DNA of 64,000 bases from positions 5,023,001 through 5,087,000 of the forward strand of contig NZ_AP026966.1 in the NCBI RefSeq assembly GCF_027923905.1, in the 5' to 3' direction. A program made the translations under genes and the position numbers. A model generated the notes under the pieces. The model was given only the letters and a program-made list of their open reading frames with translations. It ran no database searches and was not told the origin of the DNA. Below are positions 44,739 to 53,267 of the stretch, one piece after another; position 1 is the stretch's first letter, and every line of letters starts with the position of its first letter. Origin of the DNA: Massilia varians. Its GTDB lineage: Bacteria > Pseudomonadota > Gammaproteobacteria > Burkholderiales > Burkholderiaceae_D.

Positions 44739-46385
44739 TTATTCGACGACCCTGAGCAGGTCCATCTTGCACAGCCACGCCAGCCCGCGCAACAGCGTCG
44801 GACGGTCGCACGGTCCCAGCGTGTCGATCAATTCTTCCACTTCCACCGGGCGCGGCCCGATGGCGCCGAACAGACGGCCGAAATCCTCGAGCGTCGGCAG
44901 CGAGCCCGAGGCGAAGCGGTTGATCGCCAGGTCGCGATACCCGTTCACCAGCGCCAGCGTGGCCTCCGGCGCCAGCTCCACCAGCGAGGCCGCCGTGAGC
45001 GGCCTTGTCGCGTAGCTCGCGAACAGCCGGAACGGGTCCGGACGGTCCGGGGCGCGCGACGGCAGCGGCGGCGCCAGCACCGGGTCGGCGCGCCGCCGTT
45101 CGGCGAGTTCGTCCCACAAGGCGCGGTAACGGCCCAGGATGACCGTCCAGTCGAATTCCGTCTCGGCCCGGCGCCGCGCCTGTTCTCCGAGCCTGCGGCG
45201 CAGCTGAGCGTCGCCCACCAGGCGCCCGTAGGCCTGCGCCAGCTGCGCGCCGTCCACCGCCACCGCCTGGCTCGCGTGGCCGCAGTACATGTCGAAACTG
45301 TCCACCCCGTCGTCGTGGCGCAGCGCCAGGTCGAGTCCCGCGCCCGGTCCCGGCATCACGGTCGGGATGCGGTAGCCGTCGATGCCGTCGCGCACCGTGT
45401 CGCGGTAGCCGCTCCAGTCCGAGACCACGCAAGGCAGCCCGGCCGCCATCGCTTCCACCGGGGCCAGGCCGAAGGTCTCCTGCACGTTGTCGGCCAGCGA
45501 GGTGAACACGTCGGCGGCAGCCCAGGCGTCGAGCTGGTTGCCGAGTACGCGGCCATCGAGTTCGATCAGGCGCACCGACGGACACAGGAGCGCGGCCGCT
45601 TCACGGAACGCAGCTTCGATCGCCTCGCCCGCATACCAGCCGGCGATGACCAGGTGCACGTGCCGCCCGCCCTTCTCGGCGCGCTCCAGGGCGCTGAACA
45701 TCTGCTGCGGGTGGGACTTGGCGTGCACCGACAGCCGGCCGAGGTAGAGGAAGGCCACGTCTTCTTCCCCGATACCGAGCCGGGCGCGCGCTTCGACGCG
45801 CCGGCCGGCTTCGGGGCGCAGGTCGGCAGCATGCACGCCGAGCGGGATCAGGGGCAGTTGCGGCAGCTCGAAGCGCTGCGCCGCCAGGCGGGTGCGCAAG
45901 TAGTCGGCCTGCTCCTCGACCAGCACCCGGACGCTGTCGCGCACCGCGCGCGAGGTGCAGATGATCGCATCCCAGCTGCGCACCGGCGCCACCAGCAAAT
46001 TCGCCATCATGCTCATCATCTCGTGCGAGGCGGTGGCGTGCGTGATGCCGCACAGGCTGTAGCGGTGCTCGCCCACAGCCAGCCTGCGCCAGGCCAGGCG
46101 CTCGATATCGGGGCCGGGATGGTACAGGCAGCCGAAACGCTCGAGCCCCTGCGGGGCCGACGGCGGGATCCACGCCATCGCGCCGCCAAAACCCTCGCCT
46201 TGGAGGGTGGCTGCGAATGCGTCAGCATGGCTGCGATCGGCGGCAAGGCAGCCGATTTCGCGCAAGCCGGCATCGCGGGCAATCGCTCCCAACAGGCCGA
46301 CGCCGGCCGACTGCCTCCCCATCAGCTTCTGGCCGGCCACGGAAAAGGATTCGGGGATGTAATGCAGTGCGAAGTGGTCGGGCAT
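44739..46385 (-). CDS. Glycosyltransferase family 4-like protein with C-terminal extension
   Basis: 548 residues. Residues about 1-385 form a GT-B transferase: DAIICTSRAVRDSVRVLVEEQA and PLIPLGVHAADLRPEAG in the N-terminal half, FLYLGRLSVHAKSHPQQMFSAL and VFTSLADNVQETFGLAPVEAMAAGLPCVVSDWSGYRDTV in the donor half; the EX7E acid pair is E...E in QETFGLAPVE. The last 110 residues (RPLTAASLVELAPEATLALVNGYRDLAIN..., LLRGLAWLCKMDLLRVVE) look like a small helical or winged-helix domain and are not part of GT4. The ATG at 46385 has AGGAG upstream. Donor and acceptor are unknown. An uncharacterised gene lies 130 bases upstream in the same direction. Confidence 0.85.
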   Translation of the reverse strand: MPDHFALHYIPESFSVAGQKLMGRQSAGVGLLGAIARDAGLREIGCLAADRSHADAFAATLQGEGFGGAMAWIPPSAPQGLERFGCLYHPGPDIERLAWRRLAVGEHRYSLCGITHATASHEMMSMMANLLVAPVRSWDAIICTSRAVRDSVRVLVEEQADYLRTRLAAQRFELPQLPLIPLGVHAADLRPEAGRRVEARARLGIGEEDVAFLYLGRLSVHAKSHPQQMFSALERAEKGGRHVHLVIAGWYAGEAIEAAFREAAALLCPSVRLIELDGRVLGNQLDAWAAADVFTSLADNVQETFGLAPVEAMAAGLPCVVSDWSGYRDTVRDGIDGYRIPTVMPGPGAGLDLALRHDDGVDSFDMYCGHASQAVAVDGAQLAQAYGRLVGDAQLRRRLGEQARRRAETEFDWTVILGRYRALWDELAERRRADPVLAPPLPSRAPDRPDPFRLFASYATRPLTAASLVELAPEATLALVNGYRDLAINRFASGSLPTLEDFGRLFGAIGPRPVEVEELIDTLGPCDRPTLLRGLAWLCKMDLLRVVE

Positions 46386-46515
46386 GCGCGCTCCTGCGGC
46401 CAGGCTGGCCGGTCGACGCCATGATAGCGGCGGCGCACGGCGCACGGCGCAGGCGTGGAATCGTCCTTGCAAGACGAGTTCGCCATCCTGCTGAAGACCT
46501 GCTCAGGCCATTGAT

Positions 46516-47172
46516 CTAGCCGCCGCAGGCGCCGTACTGCGCCTCGGCATACTCGGCCTCGCTCACCAGGCCTGCCCGGCGCAGCGCGTCGGGCCGCAGG
46601 CTGGCCGGGAAGTCCGCCTCGCCTTCGGGATTGCCCAACTCGTCCAGTGGCGAACGGGCGACCAGTCCCTGGATGACGCGGTAGCCGGCGCCGCCCGGCA
46701 TGCCCAGCTGGGCGTCCAGCCCGAACAAGCGCGGGAGGTGACGGCCCGCCGCGGGCTGCGAGGCGCGGCGCCGGGCCTGCACCAGGCAGACGGCCAGCGC
46801 CCTGTCCAGCTCCCCTTCCCGCATGCGCTCCATATAAGGGATGGCGCGGCCGACGTGGCGGATGCAAAAAGCGTCGAGGCCTGCGGGATCCAGGCGCGTC
46901 CATGCACGCCACACCGAATCGGCCGCGCGCGAGGGCAGCGCGCAGGCCCTGCCGGCGCTGGCGGCGCAATCGAAGAACGTCATCAGGCCCTCGGCCGACT
47001 GGGCGAAGAAGGAAGCATCACGCGGGATGCCGGGAAAGGCCTCGTGCGCACTGCAGGCCCAGTAAGGGAACAGTGCGGCGGGCACGTCGGCCAGCACGGA
47101 TGCATAGGTGGACTGGGCGAATTCCCATTCCACCGTGTGCGCCGGCGCGCGCGGCATTTCCCTGACATTCAT
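46516..47172 (-). CDS. Uncharacterised protein with a weak GRDP-like segment
   Basis: 218 residues from the ATG at 47172, chosen because AGGAGG lies a few bases upstream. I do not recognise the family with certainty. The segment ALPSRAADSVWRAWTRLDPAGLDAFCIRHVGRAIPYME resembles the iPSxxvDevWHxhi...FC...GRxipH pattern of glycine-rich-domain (GRDP/DUF1399) proteins, but the His of WH is replaced by Arg. The C-terminus has small Cys content and ends AQYGACGG. It has no signal peptide or membrane helix. It is co-directional with the glycosyltransferase and is separated from the cytochrome gene upstream by a terminator. Confidence 0.65.
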   Translation of the reverse strand: MNVREMPRAPAHTVEWEFAQSTYASVLADVPAALFPYWACSAHEAFPGIPRDASFFAQSAEGLMTFFDCAASAGRACALPSRAADSVWRAWTRLDPAGLDAFCIRHVGRAIPYMERMREGELDRALAVCLVQARRRASQPAAGRHLPRLFGLDAQLGMPGGAGYRVIQGLVARSPLDELGNPEGEADFPASLRPDALRRAGLVSEAEYAEAQYGACGG

Positions 47173-47244
47173 CGCTTCCTCCTGGTCGATCCTCCCTACC
47201 ATAGTGCAGGGACAACGGACGGATGATGAGCGAGCTCAACAATG

Positions 47245-47270
47245 AAAAAACCCGTCTTGCGACGGGTTTT
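47245..47270 (-). terminator. Rho-independent terminator after the cytochrome/dehydrogenase gene
   Basis: AAAACCCGTC (47247-47256) pairs with GACGGGTTTT (47261-47270) around TTGC. Read on the minus strand, the stem is followed by six T. It starts 12 bases beyond the stop of the dehydrogenase gene. Confidence 0.92.
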
Positions 47271-47281
47271 CGGGAGAAGCT

Positions 47282-48967
47282 TCAACGCTGCGGCGCGATC
47301 CGCCAGACGGTGCCGCCGGCGTCGTCGACCACCAGTAGTGCGCCATCCGCCGCCACCTCGACAGCGGCGGGGCGGCCCCAGACGTCGCGGTCGCTCAGCA
47401 CCATGCCGCTCATGAAGTCCTGGTACTGGCCGGTCGGCACGCCATTCTTCATGAAGACGCGCACCACTTTATAGCCCGTGCGTACGCCGCGGTTCCAGGA
47501 ACCGTGCAGGGCCACGAACACATCGCCCTCGTACTCCTTCGGGAAGGCGTGCCTGGCGCCCTTCAGCGCCTGGTAGACCGCCATGCCGAGCGGCGCCGAG
47601 TGCGACTGGATCAGCACATCCGGCACGATACTCTTGCCCTTCAGGTCCGGGCGCTGGCCCTTCAGGCGCGGGTCTTCGTGGTCGCCGATGTAGTACCACG
47701 GCCAGCCGTAGAAACCGCCCTGCTTCACGCGGGTCAGGTAGTCCGGCGGCAGGTTGTCGCCCAGCGCGTCGCGCTCGTTCACCGTGCACATCACGTCGCC
47801 CGTGCCTGGATAGACCAGCATGCCGACGCAGTTGCGCAGGCCGGTGGCATAGGTGCGGCGGTTCTTGCCGTCCACGTCGAAGGCCATGACGGTGGCGCGG
47901 TCGGTTTCCACGCCCCAGCTGGCACCGACGCCGTGCTTCGCTTCCCACTGCGCCAGCGGTTCGGGCGGCTGCGGGCCGATCTCGGTGGCCACGTTGGTGG
48001 CCGAGCCGATCGACAGCAGCATGGTCTTGCCGTCCTTCGAGAAAGCCAGGGTGCGGGTGGTGTGGCCGCCGCTGGTGTCGGACAGCTGCGCCACCACGGT
48101 CTCGACCGGGCCGCGCGCCTTCAGGTCGCCGTTGCGGTAGGGGATGCGCACGATCGCATTGACGTTGGCGACATACAGGTATTGCGGATGCGCGCCGGAC
48201 GGCCAGAAAGCCATGCCGTAGGGGCGGCTCAAGCCGCTGGCGAAGACCTCGACCTTGTCGGCGGCCTGGCCGCTCTTCGCGCGCGCCACCTTGATCTCGC
48301 CCTTGGCGGTGGCGGCCAGGAAGATGTCGCCGTTCGGCGCGCGCAACGCCACCCGCGGCTTGTCGGCATCGACCGCGAACACGCTGACCGCGAAGCCCTG
48401 CGGCACGGTCGGCATGCTGCCGTTCGGACGCGCCTCGACGCGCGGGCCGTTGCCGGCGCTGCTGGTGGCGAAAGGCGGCGGCATGTCGCTCACCTTGATG
48501 TGGTGGATGCGGCCGGGCTGGTTGTCGTCCCAGGAACCCTGGCGCTCGGCCGCCGTCGCCGCCTTCGCAGGCGCCGCTGCGGTGACGGCGCCTTGCAGGC
48601 CGGCCAGGTAGTCGACCAATGCCGTGCGCGCCGCCTTGTCCGGCACGCCGACCGGCATCGTGGTGCCGGGCACGTTCTTCGCGGGGTCCGCCAGGAAAAC
48701 GTCCAGCTCTTCACGGGTCCAGGTCTTGCCGGCGGCGCCGGCCTTCACCAGGGCCGCGGAGTAGTCGAAGCCGGAAACGCCGGCCGCCTTGCGTCCAAGC
48801 ACGCCGAACAGGCCGGGGCCGGCACGCGAGGACAGACCTGCGTCCACGCTGTGGCAGCTGGCGCAGTTGTTCTGGAAAGTGGTCTGGCCGGCGGTCGTTG
48901 CCGGTGCGGCGTGGGCAGCGGACACGGCTGCCAGGCTGGCGAGCAGCGCGACGGTCTTGGCTTGCAA
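47282..48967 (-). CDS. Cytochrome c fused to a PQQ-type sugar dehydrogenase (sorbosone dehydrogenase-like)
   Basis: 561 residues. A signal peptide (MQAKTVALLASLAAVSAAHA) is followed by a cytochrome c domain with the heme motif CASCHS near residue 35 and a distal Met in GTTMPVGVP. From about residue 150 a six-bladed beta-propeller of the glucose/sorbosone dehydrogenase family follows: GFAVSVFAVDADKPR, LYVANVNAIVRIPY, LRNCVGMLVYPGTGDVMCTVNERD, GGFYGWPWYYIG and VFVALHGSWNRG. Both domains should sit in the periplasm, passing electrons from an aldose or aldehyde to the respiratory chain. A divergent hybrid sensor kinase starts 152 bases away. The substrate is not predictable. Confidence 0.88.
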   Translation of the reverse strand: MQAKTVALLASLAAVSAAHAAPATTAGQTTFQNNCASCHSVDAGLSSRAGPGLFGVLGRKAAGVSGFDYSAALVKAGAAGKTWTREELDVFLADPAKNVPGTTMPVGVPDKAARTALVDYLAGLQGAVTAAAPAKAATAAERQGSWDDNQPGRIHHIKVSDMPPPFATSSAGNGPRVEARPNGSMPTVPQGFAVSVFAVDADKPRVALRAPNGDIFLAATAKGEIKVARAKSGQAADKVEVFASGLSRPYGMAFWPSGAHPQYLYVANVNAIVRIPYRNGDLKARGPVETVVAQLSDTSGGHTTRTLAFSKDGKTMLLSIGSATNVATEIGPQPPEPLAQWEAKHGVGASWGVETDRATVMAFDVDGKNRRTYATGLRNCVGMLVYPGTGDVMCTVNERDALGDNLPPDYLTRVKQGGFYGWPWYYIGDHEDPRLKGQRPDLKGKSIVPDVLIQSHSAPLGMAVYQALKGARHAFPKEYEGDVFVALHGSWNRGVRTGYKVVRVFMKNGVPTGQYQDFMSGMVLSDRDVWGRPAAVEVAADGALLVVDDAGGTVWRIAPQR

Positions 48968-49119
48968 GGGAGTTCTCCTGTTGTTGACAATGCGGAACTG
49001 GACAGTGCGACATCATAGGGCAAGTCGGCGGCGTGCGCTGAGCAAAGTGTGCCACGGCTATAATCGCCAATCGATCTCTTCCGGCACGCGCGCGCCGAGC
49101 CCAGACAAGCAGCCAACGA

Positions 49120-51594
49120 ATGCCGAACCCAATGCCGATGCCCCCGGTCGATGCGGACTCCCTGGTGCATGCCGAACTCGCCCGCTATCGCTTCATTACC
49201 GGGCTCGACGACGCCATCCGCCTGCTCACCGATCCCGAACAGATCGCCCAGACCGGCGCGCGCCTGCTGGGCGAGCATCTTGGCGCGGACCGCTGCGCCT
49301 ATGCCTACGTGAGCGAAGACCAGGGCAGCTTCACCCTCACCGGCAACTACACCAGGGGCGTTGCCAGCATCGTCGGGCGCTACCAGCTGGCTGCCTTCGG
49401 CGCCGAGTTCGTCCGCCTGAACCGCCTCGGCCAGCCTTATGTCGTGGAAGACAGCGAGACCGACGCGCGGGTCGGCGACGTGCTGCAAGCCTACCGCGAC
49501 ACCGGCCTGCGCGCCGTGATCTCCGTCCCTGTCATCAAGGGCGAGCAGTGGGTCGCCGGCATGGCGCTGCACCAGTCGACGCCGCGCCGCTGGCAGGAGC
49601 ACGAGGTGCGCCTGCTGGAAGCGGTGGCGAACCGCTGCTGGGAATCGATCGAGCGCAGCCGCATCGCGCTCGAGCTGCGCGCGGCCGAGGAGCGGGTGCG
49701 TGGCAGCCACGACTACCTGCGCCTGCTGCTCGACTGCACCGAGGAAAGCTTTTATTCGGTGGACCGCGAGGGCGTCACCATCATGTGCAACGCCGCCTTC
49801 CTGAAGATACTGGGCTTCCGCAGCGAAGACGAGGTGATCGGCAGGAAGCTGCACGGCGTGATCCACCGCGCGCACCCGGACGGCTCGCACTACTGCGTGG
49901 AGGATTGCCCGATCTACCGCGCCGCGCGCGACGGCGTGCCGGCGCTGGTGGAGGACGAGATGTTCTTCCGCGTCGACGGCACCGGTTTTCCTGTCGAGTA
50001 CCGCGCGCGCCCGGTCTGGCGCGACGGCCAGCTGCACGGCGCGGTCTGCACCTTCGTCGACCTGACCGAGCGCCGCCGCACCGAAGAGGCCTTGCGCAAG
50101 AGCGAAGCCCACCTGCAGTCGCTGTTCGGGCAGACCGCCGCCGGCATCTGCGAAACCGACCTGCAAGGCCGGATCGTGAAGATCAACGAGCGTTTTGGCG
50201 ACATCGTGGGGCGCACCCGCGAAGCGCTGCTCGGGACACCGATGCAGGAGATCACGCATCCGGACGACCTGGCGCTGAACCTGCCGCTGTTCAAGCGCAC
50301 CATCGCGGCCGGCGAGCCGTTCGAGATCGAAAAGCGCTACCTGCGTCCGGACGGCAGCAGCGTGTGGGTCAACAACACGGTGAGCCTGATCCGCGCTGCG
50401 GGAGGAAATGGCTCGGACAGCATCCTTGCGGTCTGCATCGACATCACCAAGCGCAAGCACGCCGAGGAAGCCTTGCGCGAGGCCGACCGCCGCAAGGACG
50501 AATTCCTGGCCATGCTGGCGCACGAACTGAGGAACCCGATGGCGCCGATCCGCGCCGCCGCCGACCTGCTGGAGTCGCGCGACCTGGCCCCCGAGCAGCG
50601 CCGCCGCACCAGCCAGATCATCTCGCGCCAGGTCAAGCACATGACCGGCCTGGTGGACGACCTGCTGGACGTCTCGCGCGTCACCCGTGGCCTGGTAGAG
50701 CTGCAACAGGCGCGGCTCGACGTCAAGCAGGTCATCGCCGATGCGATCGAACAGACCCGCCCCCTGATGGAAGCGAAGCGCCACCGCCTGGTGGTGGAAC
50801 TGGCGTTCGACGCCGCCCAGGTGCTGGGCGACCACAAGCGCCTGGTGCAGGTGCTGAGCAACCTGCTGGGCAACGCGGCCAAGTACACCCCGCCGGAAGG
50901 ACGCGTCGAAGTGACGATGGGAGCGACCGGTGAGCGGGTGGTCCTGGTGGTGGCCGACAACGGCGTCGGGATCGCGCCTGACCTGCTGGAACGCATATTC
51001 GACCTGTTCGCCCAGGCCGACCGCAGCCCCGACCGCTCGCAGGGCGGGCTCGGCATCGGCTTGGCGCTGGTGAAAAGCCTGGTGGAGCTGCACGGCGGCA
51101 GCGTCGCCGCCCACAGCGAAGGCCTGGGCCAGGGCAGCCGTTTCGTCGTGACCCTGCCGCGCGCCGCCGAGCAGGATGGGACCGAGGTGTCGCTGGGCGA
51201 GGACGCGCCGTTTGCCCCGTCCGCCGCCCGGCGCGTGCTGGTGGTCGACGACAACGTCGATGCGGCCCAGATGCTGGGCATGTGCCTGGAAGCGGCCGGG
51301 CATGCCGTCATGATCGAATACGGCCCGCAGCAGGCGCTCGCGCGGGCCAGGACCGGACAGCCCGAGGTGTGCATCCTCGATATCGGACTGCCGGGGATGG
51401 ATGGGAACGAGCTGGCGCGCCGCTTGCGGGCCGCGCCGGAGACGTCCAACGCCACCCTGATCGCCTTGACGGGCTATGGACAGGAGCAGGACCGGCAGAG
51501 CGCCATCGCGGCGGGGTTCGACCATCACCTGGTCAAGCCGGTGGCGGCGCCGGACTTGCTGGCGCTGGTGGCAAAGGCGCGGCCCCTGGCCTGA
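49120..51594 (+). CDS. GAF-PAS-PAS hybrid histidine kinase
   Basis: 824 residues with no membrane segment. An N-terminal GAF domain (about 20-185) is followed by two PAS domains, roughly 200-320 (with YSVDREGVTIMCNAAFLKILGF) and 330-450 (GICETDLQGRIVKINERFGDIV). The phosphoacceptor is H468 in LAHELRNPMAPIRAAADLLE. The ATPase has LLGNAAKYTPPEGRVEV, ADNGVGIAPDLLERIFDLF and GGLGIGLALVKSLVELHGG. A C-terminal receiver (RVLVVDDNVDAAQML) has its Asp in CILDIGLPGMDG. There is no output domain. It is divergent from the cytochrome-dehydrogenase gene, so it might regulate it; no partner regulator lies nearby. Confidence 0.92.
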   Translation: MPNPMPMPPVDADSLVHAELARYRFITGLDDAIRLLTDPEQIAQTGARLLGEHLGADRCAYAYVSEDQGSFTLTGNYTRGVASIVGRYQLAAFGAEFVRLNRLGQPYVVEDSETDARVGDVLQAYRDTGLRAVISVPVIKGEQWVAGMALHQSTPRRWQEHEVRLLEAVANRCWESIERSRIALELRAAEERVRGSHDYLRLLLDCTEESFYSVDREGVTIMCNAAFLKILGFRSEDEVIGRKLHGVIHRAHPDGSHYCVEDCPIYRAARDGVPALVEDEMFFRVDGTGFPVEYRARPVWRDGQLHGAVCTFVDLTERRRTEEALRKSEAHLQSLFGQTAAGICETDLQGRIVKINERFGDIVGRTREALLGTPMQEITHPDDLALNLPLFKRTIAAGEPFEIEKRYLRPDGSSVWVNNTVSLIRAAGGNGSDSILAVCIDITKRKHAEEALREADRRKDEFLAMLAHELRNPMAPIRAAADLLESRDLAPEQRRRTSQIISRQVKHMTGLVDDLLDVSRVTRGLVELQQARLDVKQVIADAIEQTRPLMEAKRHRLVVELAFDAAQVLGDHKRLVQVLSNLLGNAAKYTPPEGRVEVTMGATGERVVLVVADNGVGIAPDLLERIFDLFAQADRSPDRSQGGLGIGLALVKSLVELHGGSVAAHSEGLGQGSRFVVTLPRAAEQDGTEVSLGEDAPFAPSAARRVLVVDDNVDAAQMLGMCLEAAGHAVMIEYGPQQALARARTGQPEVCILDIGLPGMDGNELARRLRAAPETSNATLIALTGYGQEQDRQSAIAAGFDHHLVKPVAAPDLLALVAKARPLA

Positions 51595-51737
51595 TACCTC
51601 GGGCTGACAGCCGGCGCAAAAAATATCGCCACAACGACCATTGGCCAACTGGCAGATCGTAACGTGAGCCCGCAACGTCAGTTTGCGCCTATTTACCCTA
51701 TCAAGACCTACGTGAAAATATCAGCGTTCGTCTTGAC

Positions 51738-52133
51738 CTAACAAATCGACCCGTAGGTACTCTTCCCGGTCGGGACGTCAAGGCCAACATAGCACGCATA
51801 CCCTGTGTACGTGCCGCGCTTTTCCCAGATACAGGAAAGGTGACCTCTGAGGCGCGTCCGGTGGTCCGGCCCGGCTCCGCAGGCGTCTTTCCTGTCTGGC
51901 CCGATCTGGTCGAAAAGCTCTTTTGCGAGAGCTCCAGTGAACATCAGCGACACTTTCCTGTCTTTCGCCGTCGGTGGTACGGAATCGCCCAGGCTGCCGC
52001 CGTACACGTAGTAGTCGCCCTTGAGCGGCGTGGCAAGATAACGCGCCCCCGGGTCTTTCGGAGGCTGCGGCTCGGCCGCACTGGCCAAGGGGAGCAACAA
52101 TGCGATGGCAAGACATACAAAGCGTGTGTTCAT
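51738..52133 (-). CDS. Exported protein, putative immunity to the adjacent peptidase effector
   Basis: 131 residues, unnamed family. The signal peptide MNTRFVCLAIALLLPLASAA predicts periplasmic export. The mature part has four cysteines that could form disulfides (DACGAG, LSCIWE, YACYVG, GSIC). Its ATG lies in ATGA with the effector stop and has GGAGGGA upstream, so it is translationally coupled to the effector. An exported partner beside a murein peptidase is what an immunity protein should be; that is inference. DYYVYGGSLG resembles GYYVYGNVGG in the effector. The true start could not be the longer upstream frame, which lacks a signal peptide. Composition is visibly lower in GC than the flanking genes. 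Confidence 0.78.
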   Translation of the reverse strand: MNTRFVCLAIALLLPLASAAEPQPPKDPGARYLATPLKGDYYVYGGSLGDSVPPTAKDRKVSLMFTGALAKELFDQIGPDRKDACGAGPDHRTRLRGHLSCIWEKRGTYTGYACYVGLDVPTGKSTYGSIC

Positions 52134-52642
52134 CGTCCCTCCCATAGCCCAACGTGCAGGTGGTCGTCGTGCGAAGGCCAGCGCTTCACGCGTGGGCCGC
52201 ACACGGCGCGCAGCTCGTCATCGTTGAAGTAGATGAGCTTGACCAAGGGGTGCCGCAAAAACAGGTTGACTAGCTTGATCGTGGCGGCCTGATAGTAGAT
52301 CGTCTTGTCCTTGTACGTGCAGCGAGCCGCTGGGCCGATCATTCCATCCTTTCGGATCGGGCGCATATCCATTTCGATGCCCTTCATGTGGGTATCGTGC
52401 TCGTACCTGAGTCCGCCGGCAAGACTCATATTCCCAATGCCGAATTTCCGATGGTCGATGGCCTGCCACTCCCGCTCAACCCAGAAGATGACTGACAGCA
52501 TTTTGGGGTGGGCGTATTGGGCGAGATGGCCGGTGCCAGGCTTTCCGCCCACGTTGCCGTACACGTAATAACCGGCTTGCTCAGGCGCCTGAGGGAGCAT
52601 GAAGTGCCCCAGGTTGTCCCGGGGCTGAATTGGAATGGCCAT
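52130..52642 (-). CDS. LAS-type metallopeptidase, putative T6SS murein endopeptidase effector
   Basis: 170 residues. The zinc-binding LAS pattern is complete: H85-M-K-G88-I-E-M-D92 (HxxGxxxD) and H158-D-D-H161-L-H163. This is the arrangement of penicillin-insensitive murein endopeptidase MepA and D-Ala-D-Ala peptidases. There is no signal peptide, so export must be by another route; hcp lies nine bases upstream in the same direction, which points to delivery in or on the Hcp tube. The N-terminal 70 residues (GYYVYGNVGGKPGTGHLAQYAHPKM and WQAIDHRKFGIGNMSLAGG) precede the catalytic part. The downstream gene overlaps by ATGA. Enzyme activity and the delivery route are inferred. Confidence 0.85.
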   Translation of the reverse strand: MAIPIQPRDNLGHFMLPQAPEQAGYYVYGNVGGKPGTGHLAQYAHPKMLSVIFWVEREWQAIDHRKFGIGNMSLAGGLRYEHDTHMKGIEMDMRPIRKDGMIGPAARCTYKDKTIYYQAATIKLVNLFLRHPLVKLIYFNDDELRAVCGPRVKRWPSHDDHLHVGLWEGR

Positions 52643-52651
52643 GGCGACGCC

Positions 52652-53146
52652 TCAGGCGCAGCACTTCTTGGCCGCAAGGTCCCAGCCACCGGCGGTTTGA
52701 CCACCAATGCCGCCACCGATCTTCTGCTGCGTGTACGACCACTTCACCTTCGAGAAACACAGCCCGATCTCGTCCTGGAGCAAGCCACCGCCGTTCATGA
52801 CCTGGTCCATGTGGGAGACCAGCACGTTCTCCAGGTCGACCTGGTAGTACTTGACCCGCTTGCCGTCGCCGTCGGCGCGCATGAATTCCAGCCGGGCCTT
52901 CGGGATCGTCTTGCCCATCGAGCAGTGCTGCATCAGGATTGGCGAGGCGAGGTCGGCGATCTTGGACAAGGATAGTGTCCGATGCTCGCAATGTCCGGCA
53001 GTGTGACCACCGGCGGTGGACTTGCTGCCGACCGTAGCCTGCATCACGCCGAAGCTGACCGAGGTGAGCTCGATCCAGCCCTGGTGGCCGGCGTCGGCCG
53101 ATTCGCCCTTGATGCCGTCGATTTGCAGGTATGCGTCGGATGCCAT
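52652..53146 (-). CDS. hcp: Type VI secretion tube protein Hcp
   Basis: 164 residues of the Hcp1 family. MASDAYLQIDGIKGESADAGHQGWIELTSVSFGV is the family N-terminus, with LTSVSFGVMQ and CEHRTLSLSKIADLASPILMQHC and YYQVDLENVLVSHM following. The C-terminus is extended by a Gly-rich and Cys-ending tail (GGGIGGQTAGGWDLAAKKCCA). Hcp hexamers form the tube of the T6SS and carry small effectors in the lumen. A GGGAG site precedes the ATG. No tss core gene is in this window, so this is an orphan hcp heading a three-gene cassette with the peptidase and its partner. Confidence 0.95.
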   Translation of the reverse strand: MASDAYLQIDGIKGESADAGHQGWIELTSVSFGVMQATVGSKSTAGGHTAGHCEHRTLSLSKIADLASPILMQHCSMGKTIPKARLEFMRADGDGKRVKYYQVDLENVLVSHMDQVMNGGGLLQDEIGLCFSKVKWSYTQQKIGGGIGGQTAGGWDLAAKKCCA

Positions 53147-53267
53147 TGGCGTTCTCCCTGATGATGAATTGAACGACCATTCTGGATTCGGACAGACTGA
53201 GATAGATTGGCGGTGCGCAAGATGCTGACATTTTGTAAGGTGCAGCCTGTCTTGAGCTAGCGCCCTG

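Noticed and set aside
51738..53146. A complete type VI secretion system
   Set aside because: No tssB, tssC, tssM, vgrG or clpV gene is present in the window; only hcp and two small genes are seen.
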